Positions 17,415 through 25,904 of a stretch of DNA of 64,000 nucleotides are shown here, piece by piece. Each line of letters starts with the position of its first letter. Position 1 is the stretch's first letter. Location: positions 372,001 to 436,000 of the forward strand of contig NZ_NGUQ01000015.1 of assembly GCF_002179965.1 (NCBI RefSeq), written 5' to 3'. Source of the stretch: Pandoraea sp. PE-S2T-3. GTDB taxonomy: Bacteria > Pseudomonadota > Gammaproteobacteria > Burkholderiales > Burkholderiaceae. Under the pieces are notes generated by a model, which was given only the letters and a program-made list of their open reading frames with translations, was not told the DNA's origin and searched no databases. A program made the position numbers and the translations under genes.

Positions 17415-18695
17415 GTGCCGCTCGCCCCCAACGCACTCCAGAAGAATCAATCGCTTTGGGAAAAGCTCGGACCCGGCTTGATTACTGGCGCAGCGGACGA
17501 TGACCCGAGTGGCATCGCAACCTACTCTCAGGTCGGCGCCGCCTTCGGCTACGGCTTGTTGTGGACCGCGCTGGTGACCTATCCGCTCATGATCGGCATT
17601 CAGATCGTGAGCGCACAAATCGGACGAGTCACAGGGCATGGCATCGCGGCCAACATACGAAAGCACTACCCGGCATGGTTGCTATACAGCCTGGTTGGCC
17701 TGTTGCTGCTCGCCAATACGATCAATATCGCGGCGGACGTCGGGGCCATGGGCGCGGCGTTGAAGCTGCTAATCGGTGGCCCGGCCGTTGGGTATGCGGT
17801 CGCGTTCGGGGTGATCTCGCTCACGCTTCAGGTCTTCATTCCGTTTCCCCGTTACGCTCCGATCCTCAAAGTGCTGACACTCGCCCTGCTTGCCTATGTC
17901 GCCACCGTGTTCAGCGTCAAGATTTCGTGGGCAGAAGTGCTGTACCGAACCGTGATTCCCCACGTGACATTCAACGTCGGCTACATCGTGGCGGTCGTCG
18001 CGGTTTTCGGCACGACCATCAGCCCTTACATGTTTTTCTGGCAAGCGTCTCAGGAAGTCGAAGTGCAGCGCGCGACCGACGGTCAGGAGCCACTGACTCA
18101 GGCCCCCTGGCAAGCATGGCGAAATCTGCGGCGGATCAAGCTCGATACGTATGTCGGCATGGCGTTCTCGAACGTGATCGCGTTTTTCATCATCCTGACG
18201 GCGGCAGTCACGCTTTACCAGCACGGGGTCAGAGACATCCAGACATCGGCGCAGGCGGCCGCGGCGTTGCGGCCGCTCGCCGGTGAATTTGCATTCCTGC
18301 TGTTTTCCGCCGGCATCATCGGCTGCGGCTTGCTGGCAGTCCCTGTGCTCGCGGGGGCATCCGCCTACGCGGTGGCCGAGGCGTTCGAATGGCGTATCGG
18401 TCTTGGCCGCGAAGTCATGCAGGCGCGTGGCTTTTATACGATATTGACGCTCGCCACCCTGCTCGGCGTTGCACTGAATTTCACCGCCATCGATCCGATC
18501 AAGGCGCTCTTTTGGAGCGCCGTGATCAATGGAGTGATTGCCGTACCGATCATGGTGATCGTCATGCTGATGGCGGCGAGGCGCGATGTGATGGGCAAAT
18601 TCACGATCCGCTGGCAGTTGAAGGCGCTGGGGTGGTCGGCCACCGGCATCATGGCCTGTGCGGTCATCGTCATGTTTGCCACGTGGGGGCAGTGA
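17415..18695 (+). CDS. Nramp-family divalent metal transporter
   Basis: A 426-residue membrane protein. Transmembrane helix 1 contains the metal-binding DPSG motif in GPGLITGAADDDPSGIATYS; helix 6 carries GCGLLAVPVLAGASAYAVAEA, where classical MntH has a conserved Met-containing MPH motif. Lack of that MPH suggests the Nramp-related magnesium/other-metal branch rather than a strict Mn/Fe importer. GTG 17415 is preferred because AAGGTGG lies at 17403-17409; GTG 17406 is in frame but overlaps this site. It converges on the small lipoprotein gene. Confidence 0.85.
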   Translation: MPLAPNALQKNQSLWEKLGPGLITGAADDDPSGIATYSQVGAAFGYGLLWTALVTYPLMIGIQIVSAQIGRVTGHGIAANIRKHYPAWLLYSLVGLLLLANTINIAADVGAMGAALKLLIGGPAVGYAVAFGVISLTLQVFIPFPRYAPILKVLTLALLAYVATVFSVKISWAEVLYRTVIPHVTFNVGYIVAVVAVFGTTISPYMFFWQASQEVEVQRATDGQEPLTQAPWQAWRNLRRIKLDTYVGMAFSNVIAFFIILTAAVTLYQHGVRDIQTSAQAAAALRPLAGEFAFLLFSAGIIGCGLLAVPVLAGASAYAVAEAFEWRIGLGREVMQARGFYTILTLATLLGVALNFTAIDPIKALFWSAVINGVIAVPIMVIVMLMAARRDVMGKFTIRWQLKALGWSATGIMACAVIVMFATWGQ

Positions 18696-18727
18696 GGTAC
18701 GACGCACCCAGTCGATATCTGAACCGA

Positions 18728-18880
18728 CTACCGGTCTCGCCATTGCCCGTTGTCGCGATCATGATCGTGATCGTAGCCACCGCGCCCCCCGCCGTGATCG
18801 TAACCGGGGCCAGGGCCCCACCAGCAACCGCCCAGTGTGAGCACGACGAACATTAACAGCAAACCTCGAACGACTTTCAT
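18728..18880 (-). CDS. 50-residue lipoprotein, Gly/His/Asp-rich
   Basis: ATG 18880 to TAG 18728. The sequence has a lipoprotein signal (MKVVRGLLLMFVVLTLGGC, lipobox LGGC, Cys19). The mature part begins CWWGPGPGYDHGGGRGG and continues YDHDHDRDNGQWRDR. A GGAGG site lies 5 bases before the ATG. The His/Asp repeats could bind metal, which may be relevant beside the convergent Nramp transporter, but this is inference. Small lipoproteins of this look are common in Burkholderiales and uncharacterised. Confidence 0.7.
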   Translation of the reverse strand: MKVVRGLLLMFVVLTLGGCWWGPGPGYDHGGGRGGYDHDHDRDNGQWRDR

Positions 18881-19184
18881 GACGTCCTCCGTCCAGAGTT
18901 GACATCGGTACCGTCGATCGCCGGCACAGACGTCTTCAGTACCTCATCAAGGCACCTTGCGCGCCGACGCCGCCAATATCCGTCCGGTATCGCACACGGC
19001 GCGAGAAACACCTTGCCGCAACGGGGCGCGCCGACGACCTCACGGCCCAAGCCGCTAAAGTTTCCATCGCACATGCCGAAGTAACGTTCTGGCTCCGGAC
19101 GACGTGTCGGTAAATATCAGGCCGTCTGATGGGGAAGCGGGTGCGGGAAGTCACCCCGATGAATCAATGCTGCGGAGAATAGGC
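18881..19184. other. Divergent intergenic region
   Basis: About 300 bases between the divergent small lipoprotein and secreted-protein genes. I find no gene and no convincing promoter pair. The only structure noted is a short CAAGG-CA-CCTTG palindrome near 18948. Confidence 0.4.
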
Positions 19185-19904
19185 ATGTCGGTAAAAGCGG
19201 TACTGGGGGTTCTGATGGGCGTTGCTGTCGTCAACACGGCGGGCGCCGCCGATTCGGGAAGTTGGATCACGGCGGCGGAGTCGCCCGGTTACACGTGGCA
19301 GGCGAAGAAAGGCAGCGGCGGCCTGATGAACGTCGATGGCAAGAAGAACAACGGCTACAAATATCTGTACCAGACCCGCAACAAATCGAAAGGCACCTAC
19401 GAATACGGACAGGCCTTCGTTCTGCTGGAATCCTGCAAGAAGGGCTACGGCTACGTCTACTACAACGGCATGGAAGGTCAGTTCTTCGGCAAGGATGCTT
19501 TCGTGCGCTTCGGCCCCTCCGTCGCCGACAATCTCGGCAGCCTCGCCTGCCTGAGTTGGGATGACGATACCGGCAAGGTGTCGAGAAAAGACAACGACAA
19601 CGTCTGGGAAGTGGGTTCGGTCGCGGAGAAATCCGGCAATCGCTACATGCTCAAGACCGATACGGTCCAACGCCGCAGCTTCAAAGGCAAACCGTCGATC
19701 GCCGCGCTGTCCCGCAAGGATGACCTGAGCAAGAAGACCTTCTCGTACAGCGAATACGTGATCGCAGTTGCCGACTGCCAACGCGGCTTCGGCACGATGT
19801 ACGAATTGAATTTCGACGGCACTGTCATCGATAAATCCGACGTCGCTCTCAACGGTGACTCCGTGATCTCCGGCCTCACCGGCACACTTTGCGGCAAGCT
19901 GTAA
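19185..19904 (+). CDS. Secreted protein of unknown function with internal duplication
   Basis: A 239-residue protein from ATG 19185 (GGAGAATAGG site). The signal peptide ends near NTAGAADS. The mature part seems to consist of two related units: one with QAFVLLESCKKGYGYVYYN and a later SLACL, the other with EYVIAVADCQRGFGTMYEL and a later GTLCGKL. Each unit thus has a Cys followed by a Gly-aromatic-Gly turn and a second Cys about 40 residues on, possibly one disulfide per unit. I do not recognise a named family. A periplasmic or surface location is likely. Confidence 0.65.
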   Translation: MSVKAVLGVLMGVAVVNTAGAADSGSWITAAESPGYTWQAKKGSGGLMNVDGKKNNGYKYLYQTRNKSKGTYEYGQAFVLLESCKKGYGYVYYNGMEGQFFGKDAFVRFGPSVADNLGSLACLSWDDDTGKVSRKDNDNVWEVGSVAEKSGNRYMLKTDTVQRRSFKGKPSIAALSRKDDLSKKTFSYSEYVIAVADCQRGFGTMYELNFDGTVIDKSDVALNGDSVISGLTGTLCGKL

Positions 19905-19919
19905 TCCCCACCTTTCAAA

Positions 19920-19949
19920 CTGCCGGCCACCGCATCACCCGGCCGGCAG
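19920..19949 (+). terminator. Hairpin after secreted-protein gene
   Basis: A perfect 9-base stem CTGCCGGCC / GGCCGGCAG with a 12-base loop, 15 bases after the stop codon. It has no T tract, so it may be a weak terminator or an mRNA-stabilising hairpin. Confidence 0.5.
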
Positions 19950-20020
19950 CCCCATCAGAACAGCCGTGCCGGCAACCCGCCACGACGGCCTCGCAGATAA
20001 CCTAATACGCAAATATTGGT

Positions 20021-20048
20021 TTGGTTCATGTACCGCGCTCCCTATAGT
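20021..20048 (+). promoter_or_regulatory. Possible promoter of organosulfur operon
   Basis: TTGGTT (20021-20026) and TATAGT (20043-20048) are 16 bases apart, about 75 bases before the first gene of the operon. The -35 is imperfect, as expected for an activator-dependent promoter such as a CysB/Cbl target. No activator site can be assigned by eye. Confidence 0.35.
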
Positions 20049-20121
20049 GCGTCGGGTGGCTGTTCACGCCTGTTCAGGCCACCCCGGACTATCAGACAAG
20101 CATCAGACGAGTAGTGGAAGC

Positions 20122-21321
20122 ATGGATGAGCCTTTCCTTGACGAATGGGTGCCAGCACACCCATTCGGTGAACACGCAGCAGCAGTCATCGCCGTCGCGA
20201 ACGCGCTGAGATCTTCGGCAGCGCAACGCGATCGAGACGGCGGTACGGCCTGGCACGAGCGAGAAGTGCTTCGCGACAGCGGCCTTCTCGCCCTCGCCGT
20301 CCCGCGCGACTTCGGTGGTCTCGGTGCCGACTGGCCGTTGATCCTGCGCGCAGTACGGCGTCTCGCCGTCGAAGACAGTTCACTCGCCCATCTCTTCGGC
20401 TTCCAGCATCTGCAAGTCGCGTCCATCCGCCTGTTCGCCTCGCCCGAACAGCAGACTCACTATCTCGGCAGCACCACCGAACATCGCTGGTTCTGGGGCA
20501 ACGCCGTCAATGCCCGCGACACGCGACTCACCGTCACACGCACATCGACGGGCTTCGAGCTCAACGGCATCAAAAGCTTCTGCTCGGGCGCGAAAGGCTC
20601 CGACATGCTCAACATCTCGGTCACGCTGGGCGACGCCCCCGGCGATCGCCTCTTCCTCGCGATCCCAACACAACGCGCCGGCATCACCGTCAATGACGAT
20701 TGGGACAACCTCGGGCAACGACAGACCGATAGCGGCACGATCACCTTCGATCGCGTCGCCGTCAGTGCCTCGGAAGTACTCGGCCCTCCCGGTGTCGCCA
20801 GCAGCCCGCGCGCCACGCTGCGCAATCTGATCGGGCAACTCATCCTCACGGAAATCTATCTCGGCAATGCACTGGGCGCGCTAAGAGACGCCATCGGCTA
20901 CGTCAGGGAACGTGCTCGCCCGTGGGCCATGGCGGGCGTCGCCACCGCGAGCGACGATGCGTTGCTGCAACTCCGCACCGGTGGCATGTGGCCGCGCCTG
21001 AAAGCCGCCGTACTGCTCGCCGACGACGCCCTCATCGAATTTGAACGCGCTTGGCAAACAGGCCTCGATCTGAGTGCACAAGCGCGTGGCGACGTTGCCC
21101 TGCGCATCAGTGCAGCACGCCTGCACGCCGGGCGCATCGCGCTAGACATCACTGCCGACATCTTCGAACTCATGGGCGCGAGCGCCACCACGCGTCGGGA
21201 CGGCTTTGACCGCTATTGGCGCAACGTGCGCGTGCACACGCTGCACGATCCCCTCGACTATCGACAGAAAGCGCTCGGACAGTGGCTGCTCACGGGGCAG
21301 CTTCCCGACCCTTACGGCTAA
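20122..21321 (+). CDS. SfnB/DszC-like acyl-CoA dehydrogenase-fold flavoprotein
   Basis: About 399 residues with the acyl-CoA dehydrogenase fold: N-terminal helical domain (LLALAVPRDFGGLGADWPLI), a beta domain (FELNGIKSFCSGAKGSDML, TVNDDWDNLGQRQTDSGTI), and a C-terminal helical domain ending FDRYWRNVRVHTLHDPLDYR. The late NxRxHTLHDP signature is typical of the SfnB/DszC flavin-dependent monooxygenases used to open C-S bonds under sulfur limitation, rather than true acyl-CoA dehydrogenases. It heads an operon with an ABC importer and an amidohydrolase. ATG 20122 fits the family start better than the 52-residue upstream extension. Confidence 0.8.
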   Translation: MDEPFLDEWVPAHPFGEHAAAVIAVANALRSSAAQRDRDGGTAWHEREVLRDSGLLALAVPRDFGGLGADWPLILRAVRRLAVEDSSLAHLFGFQHLQVASIRLFASPEQQTHYLGSTTEHRWFWGNAVNARDTRLTVTRTSTGFELNGIKSFCSGAKGSDMLNISVTLGDAPGDRLFLAIPTQRAGITVNDDWDNLGQRQTDSGTITFDRVAVSASEVLGPPGVASSPRATLRNLIGQLILTEIYLGNALGALRDAIGYVRERARPWAMAGVATASDDALLQLRTGGMWPRLKAAVLLADDALIEFERAWQTGLDLSAQARGDVALRISAARLHAGRIALDITADIFELMGASATTRRDGFDRYWRNVRVHTLHDPLDYRQKALGQWLLTGQLPDPYG

Positions 21322-21336
21322 AAGCCGCGCCTATGA

Positions 21337-21360
21337 ATCGACATATCGACATATCGACAT
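21337..21360. repeat. 8-base tandem repeat, three copies
   Basis: Three perfect copies of ATCGACAT lie between the flavoprotein stop and the substrate-binding protein start. The function is unknown; it could alter spacing by slippage. Confidence 0.75.
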
Positions 21361-21424
21361 GACAAGAGAACAGCCCATTCCGGGCTGCGATGACTGACCA
21401 CGGTAACGACAAAGAAGGCTGATC

Positions 21425-22438
21425 ATGAATGAGAAGTTGAGCATGGATCGTCGGGGATTCGTCAAAACGCTGGGCGCGCTCGGCATGGGGCTGAGCCTCA
21501 CGCCAGCCGCCCGCGCGGCAGACAAAATTGTGGTCGCGGAAAGCCAGGGCTTCAGCTGGGCGATCCCGTATCTGGTCTCGAGCAAGAACTACTGGCAGCC
21601 GCAGGGCATCGAGGCAACAACGTTGGCCTTCACGTCCGGCCGACTCGCGTTCGACGCCGTGCAGGCAGGCAAAGCCCAGTTCGCCACCACCACGGACAGT
21701 GTCGTCGGCCTCGCGGGCGCCAACGGCGTCAACACCGTCATCGTGGCGGAGTTCACGCGACTGTCGAGCGGCATGGTGGTCGCGGCCCGCACCGATCGCG
21801 GCATCGACACGCCCGCGCAGCTCAAAGGCAAGCGTATCGCCACCCCGCTTGGCACCAGCGGGCACTACTTCCTGTCGCGCTATCTTTCGCTGTGGGGTCT
21901 CAGTCTCAAGGACGTAACGCTGGTGAACGTGGGCGGTGGCGATGTCGTCTCGGCCATCGGGAAGAACGGCGTAGACGCCTTCGCATGGGGCTTCGATTCA
22001 GGGCAAAAGGCCGTGGCCGATTACCCCGGACTGGTTCGCCTGCTCCCCGACACGGGATTGGAAAAAGTCTTCGTGAGCCATTACGTGCTGACCGCCCCGG
22101 AATCGGTCGTGCGTCAGCAGCCCAAGCTGGTGGAAGGCGCCGTGCGCGCGCTGCTGGCGGCGGAGAAGTTCTATCGCGGACAACCGCAGGAAGCCGTCGC
22201 ACTGGTAGCAGAACGCACGAAGACCTCAGTGGCCGCCACACAGGCAGGTTTCGGCACCATGCAAGTCGGCGTGCGCCTCGACAATCGCCTGCTCGACGAC
22301 CTCGTGCTCAACGGCGAATGGGCGATCAATGCCGGTTTGGCCCAGCGCCCGAAGGAAGATTTGCGGACGCTGTACAAGAAGCTCGTCTACACCGACGCGC
22401 TCAAGGCCGTGGCACCAGACCGGGTGACGCTGTCGTGA
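21425..22438 (+). CDS. ABC transporter substrate-binding protein (taurine/sulfonate/nitrate type)
   Basis: A 337-residue periplasmic protein with a twin-arginine-like signal (MDRRGFVKTLGALGMGLSL, cleavage near ARAADK). It continues with SsuA/NMT1-type features: VAESQGFSWAIPYLVSSKN, LAFDAVQAGKAQFATTTD, LKGKRIATPLGTSGHYFLSR. It binds a small organic ligand, perhaps a sulfonate, for the ABC pair encoded next. An AAGAAGG site precedes ATG 21425. Its stop overlaps the start of the ATPase gene (GTGA). Confidence 0.85.
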   Translation: MNEKLSMDRRGFVKTLGALGMGLSLTPAARAADKIVVAESQGFSWAIPYLVSSKNYWQPQGIEATTLAFTSGRLAFDAVQAGKAQFATTTDSVVGLAGANGVNTVIVAEFTRLSSGMVVAARTDRGIDTPAQLKGKRIATPLGTSGHYFLSRYLSLWGLSLKDVTLVNVGGGDVVSAIGKNGVDAFAWGFDSGQKAVADYPGLVRLLPDTGLEKVFVSHYVLTAPESVVRQQPKLVEGAVRALLAAEKFYRGQPQEAVALVAERTKTSVAATQAGFGTMQVGVRLDNRLLDDLVLNGEWAINAGLAQRPKEDLRTLYKKLVYTDALKAVAPDRVTLS

Positions 22439-23244
22439 GCGCCGCCCCGCGCGCCGCATCGCTTGCGCCAGCGACGCCTGCGGTCTCGATACAAGGCGTT
22501 TCGCAGCTATACACGACGCGGACCGGAGACCTGAACTGGGCGCTGACCGACGTCGATCTGGAAATCAACGACCGCGAGTTCGTGTGCGCCATTGGCCCCA
22601 GCGGCTGCGGCAAGACCACGTTGCTCAACATGATTGCCGGGTTCATCAAGCCGACCTTGGGCACGGTCTGCGCACATGGCCAACCAATCGATGGCCCCGG
22701 ACCGGATCGCGGTGTCGTGTTTCAGGAATACGCGCTGTTCCCGTGGTTGTCCGCACGGCGAAACGTGGAATTCGGCTTGAAGCAGCAAGGCGTCGACCGT
22801 TCACAGCGACGCGCTCGCGCAGAAGCGCTACTCAAGCTCGTCGGACTGGCGCATGCAGGCGATCGCTATCCCTTCGAGTTGTCGGGCGGCATGCGCCAAC
22901 GTGTCGCAGTTGCACGCGCGCTGGCCACCGAACCGCGCGTCCTGCTCATGGACGAACCCTTTGCCGCCATCGATGCACTGACGCGTGCGCTTCTGCAAGA
23001 CGAACTGCTGCGCGTCTGGCGAGAGCTGGAGCTTTCGATCTTCTTCATTACGCACAACATCGAAGAGGCAGTATTCCTCGCACAGCGCGTCGTCGTCATG
23101 AGCCCGCACCCGGGGCGCATCCACGAAATCATCGACGTGCCCCTGCCCTACCCGCGCGAGCGCGGCGACCCGGCGTTTGGCCATATCTACGAGCGCATCA
23201 GCCGGGCTTTCGAATCATTGAACACGACGGAGAGCGGAGCGTGA
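22435..23244 (+). CDS. ABC transporter ATPase (SsuB/TauB type)
   Basis: A 269-residue nucleotide-binding subunit: Walker A GPSGCGKTT (54-62), Q-loop VVFQEYALFPWLS, signature LSGGMRQR (149-156), Walker B VLLMDEP (169-175) and switch His207 in FFITHNIEEA. All catalytic residues are intact. It begins at a GTG that overlaps the upstream stop and ends in a GTGA overlap with the permease. It powers uptake of the ligand bound by the upstream protein. Confidence 0.92.
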   Translation: MSAAPRAASLAPATPAVSIQGVSQLYTTRTGDLNWALTDVDLEINDREFVCAIGPSGCGKTTLLNMIAGFIKPTLGTVCAHGQPIDGPGPDRGVVFQEYALFPWLSARRNVEFGLKQQGVDRSQRRARAEALLKLVGLAHAGDRYPFELSGGMRQRVAVARALATEPRVLLMDEPFAAIDALTRALLQDELLRVWRELELSIFFITHNIEEAVFLAQRVVVMSPHPGRIHEIIDVPLPYPRERGDPAFGHIYERISRAFESLNTTESGA

Positions 23245-24179
23245 GCGCCAACCCTCAATCCAACACCGCCAACCTCGCTCACTTCACCGACATCCCGGAA
23301 GTGCGAGCGAACCCGGCACCCTCGAAACAGGCGAGCCATCAGGACGCGCTCAAACGCCGTGCCATCGAAGACGCCGTACGGCAAAAGCGCCGCACCCGCC
23401 ATTGGAGCGCCATTGGCAGGCAATCGTTGCTGGGCGTGCTCGGCTGTCTGATCTTTCTGGCGATCTGGGAGGTCGGCCCCCGCCTGATCCCGGGCATCAA
23501 TCTCAACATGTTCCCGCCGCCGTCTCGCGTCGCGGGCGTGTTCGCCGAAATGACTTGGGGAACGGGCGAAATATGGCCGCACATCGCCGCGAGCCTGCAA
23601 CGCGCGCTGTGGGGTTTCCTGCTCGGCTCATCGCTCGGCGTCATCGCGGGCGTACTGACCGGCCATTTCGCCACGCTGCGCCACCTGAGCGATCCGGTGC
23701 TGCACGGGCTGCGAGCCATCCCGTCCATCGCCATCGTGCCGCTGGCGATCGTGTGGTTCGGTCTGGGCGATCTCTCCAAGGTCATGCTGATCGCATGGGG
23801 CGCGTTCTTCCCCGTGTGGATCAATACGTTTTTCGGCGTGCGCGATATCTCTCCGGCGTACCTTCGTTCGGCGGCATCCCTTGGCACGCGTCCGATCGCG
23901 ATTGCGCTTCAGGTGGCCTTGCCGGCAGCACTGCCGTTCGTGTTCGCCGGACTCCGGCAGGCGACGTCGGTCTCGTTCGTGGTCCTCGTCGCGGCCGAGC
24001 TGGTCGGTTCCGAGAAAGGGTTGGGCTACCTGATTTCGTTCGCGCATCTGGTGTTTCGCGTCGACATCATGTTCGTCGGCCTGATCTATCTCGGCGCGGT
24101 GGGTTTCGTCGCCGATCAACTGTTTGCGTGGCTGCTGCACCGGATGTTCCCGTGGTACGGGGCGGAGGCGAAGCGATGA
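23241..24179 (+). CDS. ABC transporter permease (SsuC/TauC type)
   Basis: A 312-residue membrane subunit. After a charged cytoplasmic N-terminus of about 65 residues, six membrane segments follow. The EAA loop region, which contacts the ATPase, is seen at YLRSAASLGTRPIAIALQVALP. This N-terminus is longer than usual for SsuC (about 260 residues in E. coli). It starts at a GTG overlapping the ATPase stop and ends in an ATGA overlap with the amidohydrolase gene. Confidence 0.9.
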   Translation: MSANPQSNTANLAHFTDIPEVRANPAPSKQASHQDALKRRAIEDAVRQKRRTRHWSAIGRQSLLGVLGCLIFLAIWEVGPRLIPGINLNMFPPPSRVAGVFAEMTWGTGEIWPHIAASLQRALWGFLLGSSLGVIAGVLTGHFATLRHLSDPVLHGLRAIPSIAIVPLAIVWFGLGDLSKVMLIAWGAFFPVWINTFFGVRDISPAYLRSAASLGTRPIAIALQVALPAALPFVFAGLRQATSVSFVVLVAAELVGSEKGLGYLISFAHLVFRVDIMFVGLIYLGAVGFVADQLFAWLLHRMFPWYGAEAKR

Positions 24180-25852
24180 GCGCCAAGGCCGATCTCATCC
24201 TGCATGGGGGGCAAGTCCTCACCATGGAGCGCAACGCCGCGCCTGCGCAGGCCGTTGCCATCGCAGGCGATCGTATCGTCGCCGTGGGCACCGACGCCGA
24301 GGTGCGAGCGCAATCGCAAGCGCCCCACACCCAATTGATCGACCTCGATGGCCGGACCGTCATCCCCGGCGTGATCGACGCGCATGCGCATATGGAGCGC
24401 GAGGGGCTGAAGACCTTGCGCCCGTCGCTCGCCCACGCACGCCAGTTGTCCGACGTACTCGACGTCATTCGACACGAAGTACAACGCGTTCCCAAAGGCG
24501 AGTGGATCATCACCATGCCAGTGGGCCAGCCGCCGTTCTATTTCGACGGCCCGCTGACGCTCGCGGAAAAGCGCATGCCGGATCGCTACGAACTGGACGC
24601 CGTCGCGCCCGATCATCCGGTGTACATTCCCGGCCTGTTCGGCAACTGGGGCGTCCCGCCGGGCTTTAGCGCGCTCAACTCGCTGGCGCTCGCGCGCAAT
24701 GGCATCCATGCCGACACGTGCCCTGATTGCGATGGGATCAACATCGAGATCGGTGCCGACGGCAGGCCTTCCGGCGTGATCGTAGAGACCAACAAGCGGC
24801 CGTTGATCGAGTTCTCCGTGCTGTCTCAGGTGCCCGCCTTCAACTTTGCCGATCGGCTCGAAGGATTGCGCCGCTCGCTGCCGCTGTACCACGCCTTCGG
24901 TACGACGAGCGTGTACGAGGGCCACGGCTCCGCGCCGGAAAGCATCGCCGTCTATCGCGCGCTGTGGGAGGCGGGTGAACTGACGATGCGCACTCGCCTG
25001 TGCGTCAGCCCCACGTGGAACGATGCGGCCGAAGCCCGTCTGGCCATGCGTGACTGGCTATCATTTGCACGAGGTAACGGACTGGGCGACCCGTGGTTCT
25101 CGGTTTCCGGCGTATTCATCGGACTGGGCGGCTCCCCGGCGACCGCACGTGCCGTGCGCAAGGTGCTGCCGAATACCGGATGGTCGGGCTTTGTCGAATG
25201 GGCCAACCGGATTGAAGATTTCAGCGACTACGCGTGGCTCGCTGCCGAATTCGATCTGCGCGTGCACAGCGTCGTGATCGATCGGTTGAGCGAGGTGCTC
25301 GACGTGTTCGATGCCATCGACAAACACTTCCCGTTAGCGGGACGGCGCTGGGTCGTGGAGCATGTGGGACGCACCGATCCGGCAGATTTCGCGCGCATCA
25401 GGCGCCTTGGCCTGCGCGTCACGACCATTCCGTTTTACATGCTCTGGAAGAACGGCGCGTCACGTCTGCAAGAAGACGGCAACGGCAATCACTTCGTTCC
25501 GCAGCGCGCGCTGCTCGAAGCGGGCATCGACATCGCCTCAGGGAGCGACAACATTCCGGTGAGCCCCTTCAGCGCGGTATGGGCCAGTGTCGTCAGAACG
25601 GAACGCACTACCGGCCAGATCATCGGTCCCGACCAACGGCTGACTCGCATGCAGGCGCTCGAGACGGTCACGCGCAACGGCGCCTACCTGAGCTACGAGG
25701 AATCGCTGAAAGGCACCCTCACGGTCGGCAAATGGGCCGATCTGGCTGTGCTGGACACCGATCCGCTGACAGCCTCTGACGAAGCACTGCTCACCGTGCA
25801 AGCCAGCCTGACGCTCGTCGGCGGCCAGGAAGTGCATCGCACCGGCGAATAA
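24176..25852 (+). CDS. YtcJ-like metal-dependent amidohydrolase (amidohydrolase family 3)
   Basis: A 558-residue cytoplasmic enzyme with the family layout: N-terminal beta sandwich (ADLILHGGQVLTMERN), metal-binding VIDAHAHME (His70 and His72), a large TIM barrel with RWVVEHVGRTDP, and the late metal Asp in ASGSDNIPVSP. Relatives hydrolyse N-acyl or cyclic amide bonds, but substrates vary widely. Translational coupling to the ABC permease shows that it acts on the imported compound or its product. GGCGGAGGCG precedes the ATG. Confidence 0.85.
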   Translation: MSAKADLILHGGQVLTMERNAAPAQAVAIAGDRIVAVGTDAEVRAQSQAPHTQLIDLDGRTVIPGVIDAHAHMEREGLKTLRPSLAHARQLSDVLDVIRHEVQRVPKGEWIITMPVGQPPFYFDGPLTLAEKRMPDRYELDAVAPDHPVYIPGLFGNWGVPPGFSALNSLALARNGIHADTCPDCDGINIEIGADGRPSGVIVETNKRPLIEFSVLSQVPAFNFADRLEGLRRSLPLYHAFGTTSVYEGHGSAPESIAVYRALWEAGELTMRTRLCVSPTWNDAAEARLAMRDWLSFARGNGLGDPWFSVSGVFIGLGGSPATARAVRKVLPNTGWSGFVEWANRIEDFSDYAWLAAEFDLRVHSVVIDRLSEVLDVFDAIDKHFPLAGRRWVVEHVGRTDPADFARIRRLGLRVTTIPFYMLWKNGASRLQEDGNGNHFVPQRALLEAGIDIASGSDNIPVSPFSAVWASVVRTERTTGQIIGPDQRLTRMQALETVTRNGAYLSYEESLKGTLTVGKWADLAVLDTDPLTASDEALLTVQASLTLVGGQEVHRTGE

Positions 25853-25884
25853 AAAGAGGGGGCATGCTCGCGCTTGCCCCCTCT
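25851..25884 (-). terminator. Rho-independent terminator for the minus-strand nuoM-like gene
   Basis: A perfect 10-base stem AGAGGGGGCA / TGCCCCCTCT with a 10-base loop. On the minus strand it is followed by TTTTTA and lies about 20 bases after the nuoM-like stop, so it terminates that transcript. For the plus-strand operon the same hairpin lies right after the amidohydrolase stop but lacks a T tract. Confidence 0.85.
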
Positions 25885-25904
25885 CGCTACACAACCCGCG
25901 ACCT

